Part shown: positions 32,375 through 32,718 of the stretch, one piece after another
Layout: every line of letters starts with the position of its first letter
Numbering within the stretch: the first letter of the stretch is position 1
Origin: an uncultured Prevotella sp.
Lineage (GTDB): Bacteria > Bacteroidota > Bacteroidia > Bacteroidales > Bacteroidaceae
Reading direction: 5' to 3'
Assembly: GCA_900554545.1 (NCBI GenBank)
Contig: USHW01000024.1
Span: 1 to 32,718, forward strand
Length of the DNA: 32,718 bases
The notes under the pieces: model-generated
What the model saw: only the letters and a program-made list of their open reading frames with translations
What the model was told of the DNA's origin: nothing
The model's database searches: none
Made by a program: the position numbers and the translations under genes

Positions 32375-32489
32375 AAAACACCAAAGGCCACCTTTTGCAC
32401 GCTAAAAGGTCATGTTTTGCCTTCTAAAAGGCCACCTTTCGCCTTGTAAAACACGGCCTTTCATAACACACTGGAAATCAAACCGTTAC
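32375..32489. repeat. Dispersed AAAAGGCC-type repeat, locus G, with head motif
   Basis: Units CAAAGGCCACCTTTTGCA, AAAAGGTCATGTTTTGCC, AAAAGGCCACCTTTCGCC and AAAACACGGCCTTTCA run straight into the head at 32465-32489 (AAC-A-CACTG-GAA-ATCA-AACCG-TTAC), and AACCA follows. Set in the divergent gap between mutS2 and tRNA-Ser, the same arrangement as locus D. Confidence 0.75.
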
Positions 32490-32595
32490 GACGACAACCA
32501 CAAAACATCGTAAAAACAGCAGGCAGCCGGACTGCAGACAACCAACAATTTTATCACCGCCGGGAACATAATCAGTGCAAAAATATCGCGAAAAA

Positions 32596-32627
32596 TTTGG
32601 CGGAATGAAAAAATCTGACTACCTTTG
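32596..32627 (+). promoter_or_regulatory. Promoter of tRNA-Ser
   Basis: TTTG at 32596-32599 and TACCTTTG at 32620-32627, 20 bp apart. TTTGGCGG and TACCTTTGCACTCGC match the tRNA-Lys promoter at 14728-14759. Confidence 0.8.
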
Positions 32628-32666
32628 CACTCGCTTTTGAACACAAAGCTTGTCTTCCCGACAAAA

Positions 32667-32718
32667 GGAGAGATGGTAGAGTGGTCGATTACAACGGTCT
32701 TGAAAACCGTCGTGCTGA
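32667..32718 (+). tRNA. tRNA-Ser (anticodon TGA), cut by the window edge
   Basis: The 5' part runs GGAGAGA (acceptor), TG, the D arm, then the anticodon stem ACGGT/ACCGT with loop CTTGAAA (anticodon TGA). The variable arm starts at the window end; the T arm and 3' acceptor are outside. Confidence 0.85.

Overview
The window comes from a Bacteroidales genome, most likely Prevotellaceae. The evidence is: promoters of the Bacteroidetes type (TTTG, about 19-20 bp, then TAnnTTTG) with no obvious Shine-Dalgarno sequences; a SusC/SusD outer-membrane pair; a xylanase with a carbohydrate-binding module inserted in its GH10 domain; and the gene order sppA-lpxK-punA-thiL. Genus assignment is inference.

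Layout. 1-1140 is visibly AT-rich and holds an unrecognised small ORF, a broken related copy and an NTF2-fold immunity lipoprotein, which looks like the tail of a polymorphic-toxin immunity cluster. 1265-4231 (minus) holds a GH28 pectinase-like enzyme, a lipocalin/NlpE-type lipoprotein and a short-chain dehydrogenase. 4366-9481 (plus) is a housekeeping run: SppA, LpxK, purine nucleoside phosphorylase and ThiL. 9708-14351 holds a GltD-like oxidoreductase (minus), a polyprenyl-phosphate sugar transferase (plus) and a second GH28 (minus). 14791-18666 holds tRNA-Lys, an MscS channel, a GNAT protein, a DUF3795 protein, PncB (minus) and a second GNAT protein. 18854-27347 (minus) is a compact xylan-utilisation locus: SusC, SusD, a surface glycan-binding lipoprotein and a GH10 xylanase lipoprotein. 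28241-32718 holds the SRP RNA, tRNA-Thr, a secreted TonB-C-domain protein, an orphan Vsr endonuclease, MutS2 and the start of tRNA-Ser.

Functionally, the xylan locus can bind xylan at the surface, cut it with GH10 and import the products through SusCD. No sensor-regulator lies beside it. The two GH28 enzymes add pectin capacity but have no SusCD partner here.

The most novel material is between the genes. (i) A dispersed repeat family occurs at seven loci. It is built from tandem, nearly palindromic units of the form AAAAGGCC-RY-CTTTT, and at five loci it is joined to a 25-nt head with fixed spacing (AAC-N-CAYTG-N3-NNCA-N5-TTAC). (ii) A second class consists of long, locus-specific, purine-rich hairpins at gene 3' ends: perfect stems of 47 bp and 34 bp, and a 280-bp polypurine/polypyrimidine element. 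In two cases the arms contain the stop codons of the neighbouring genes. I know of no description of either class, but no search could be run.
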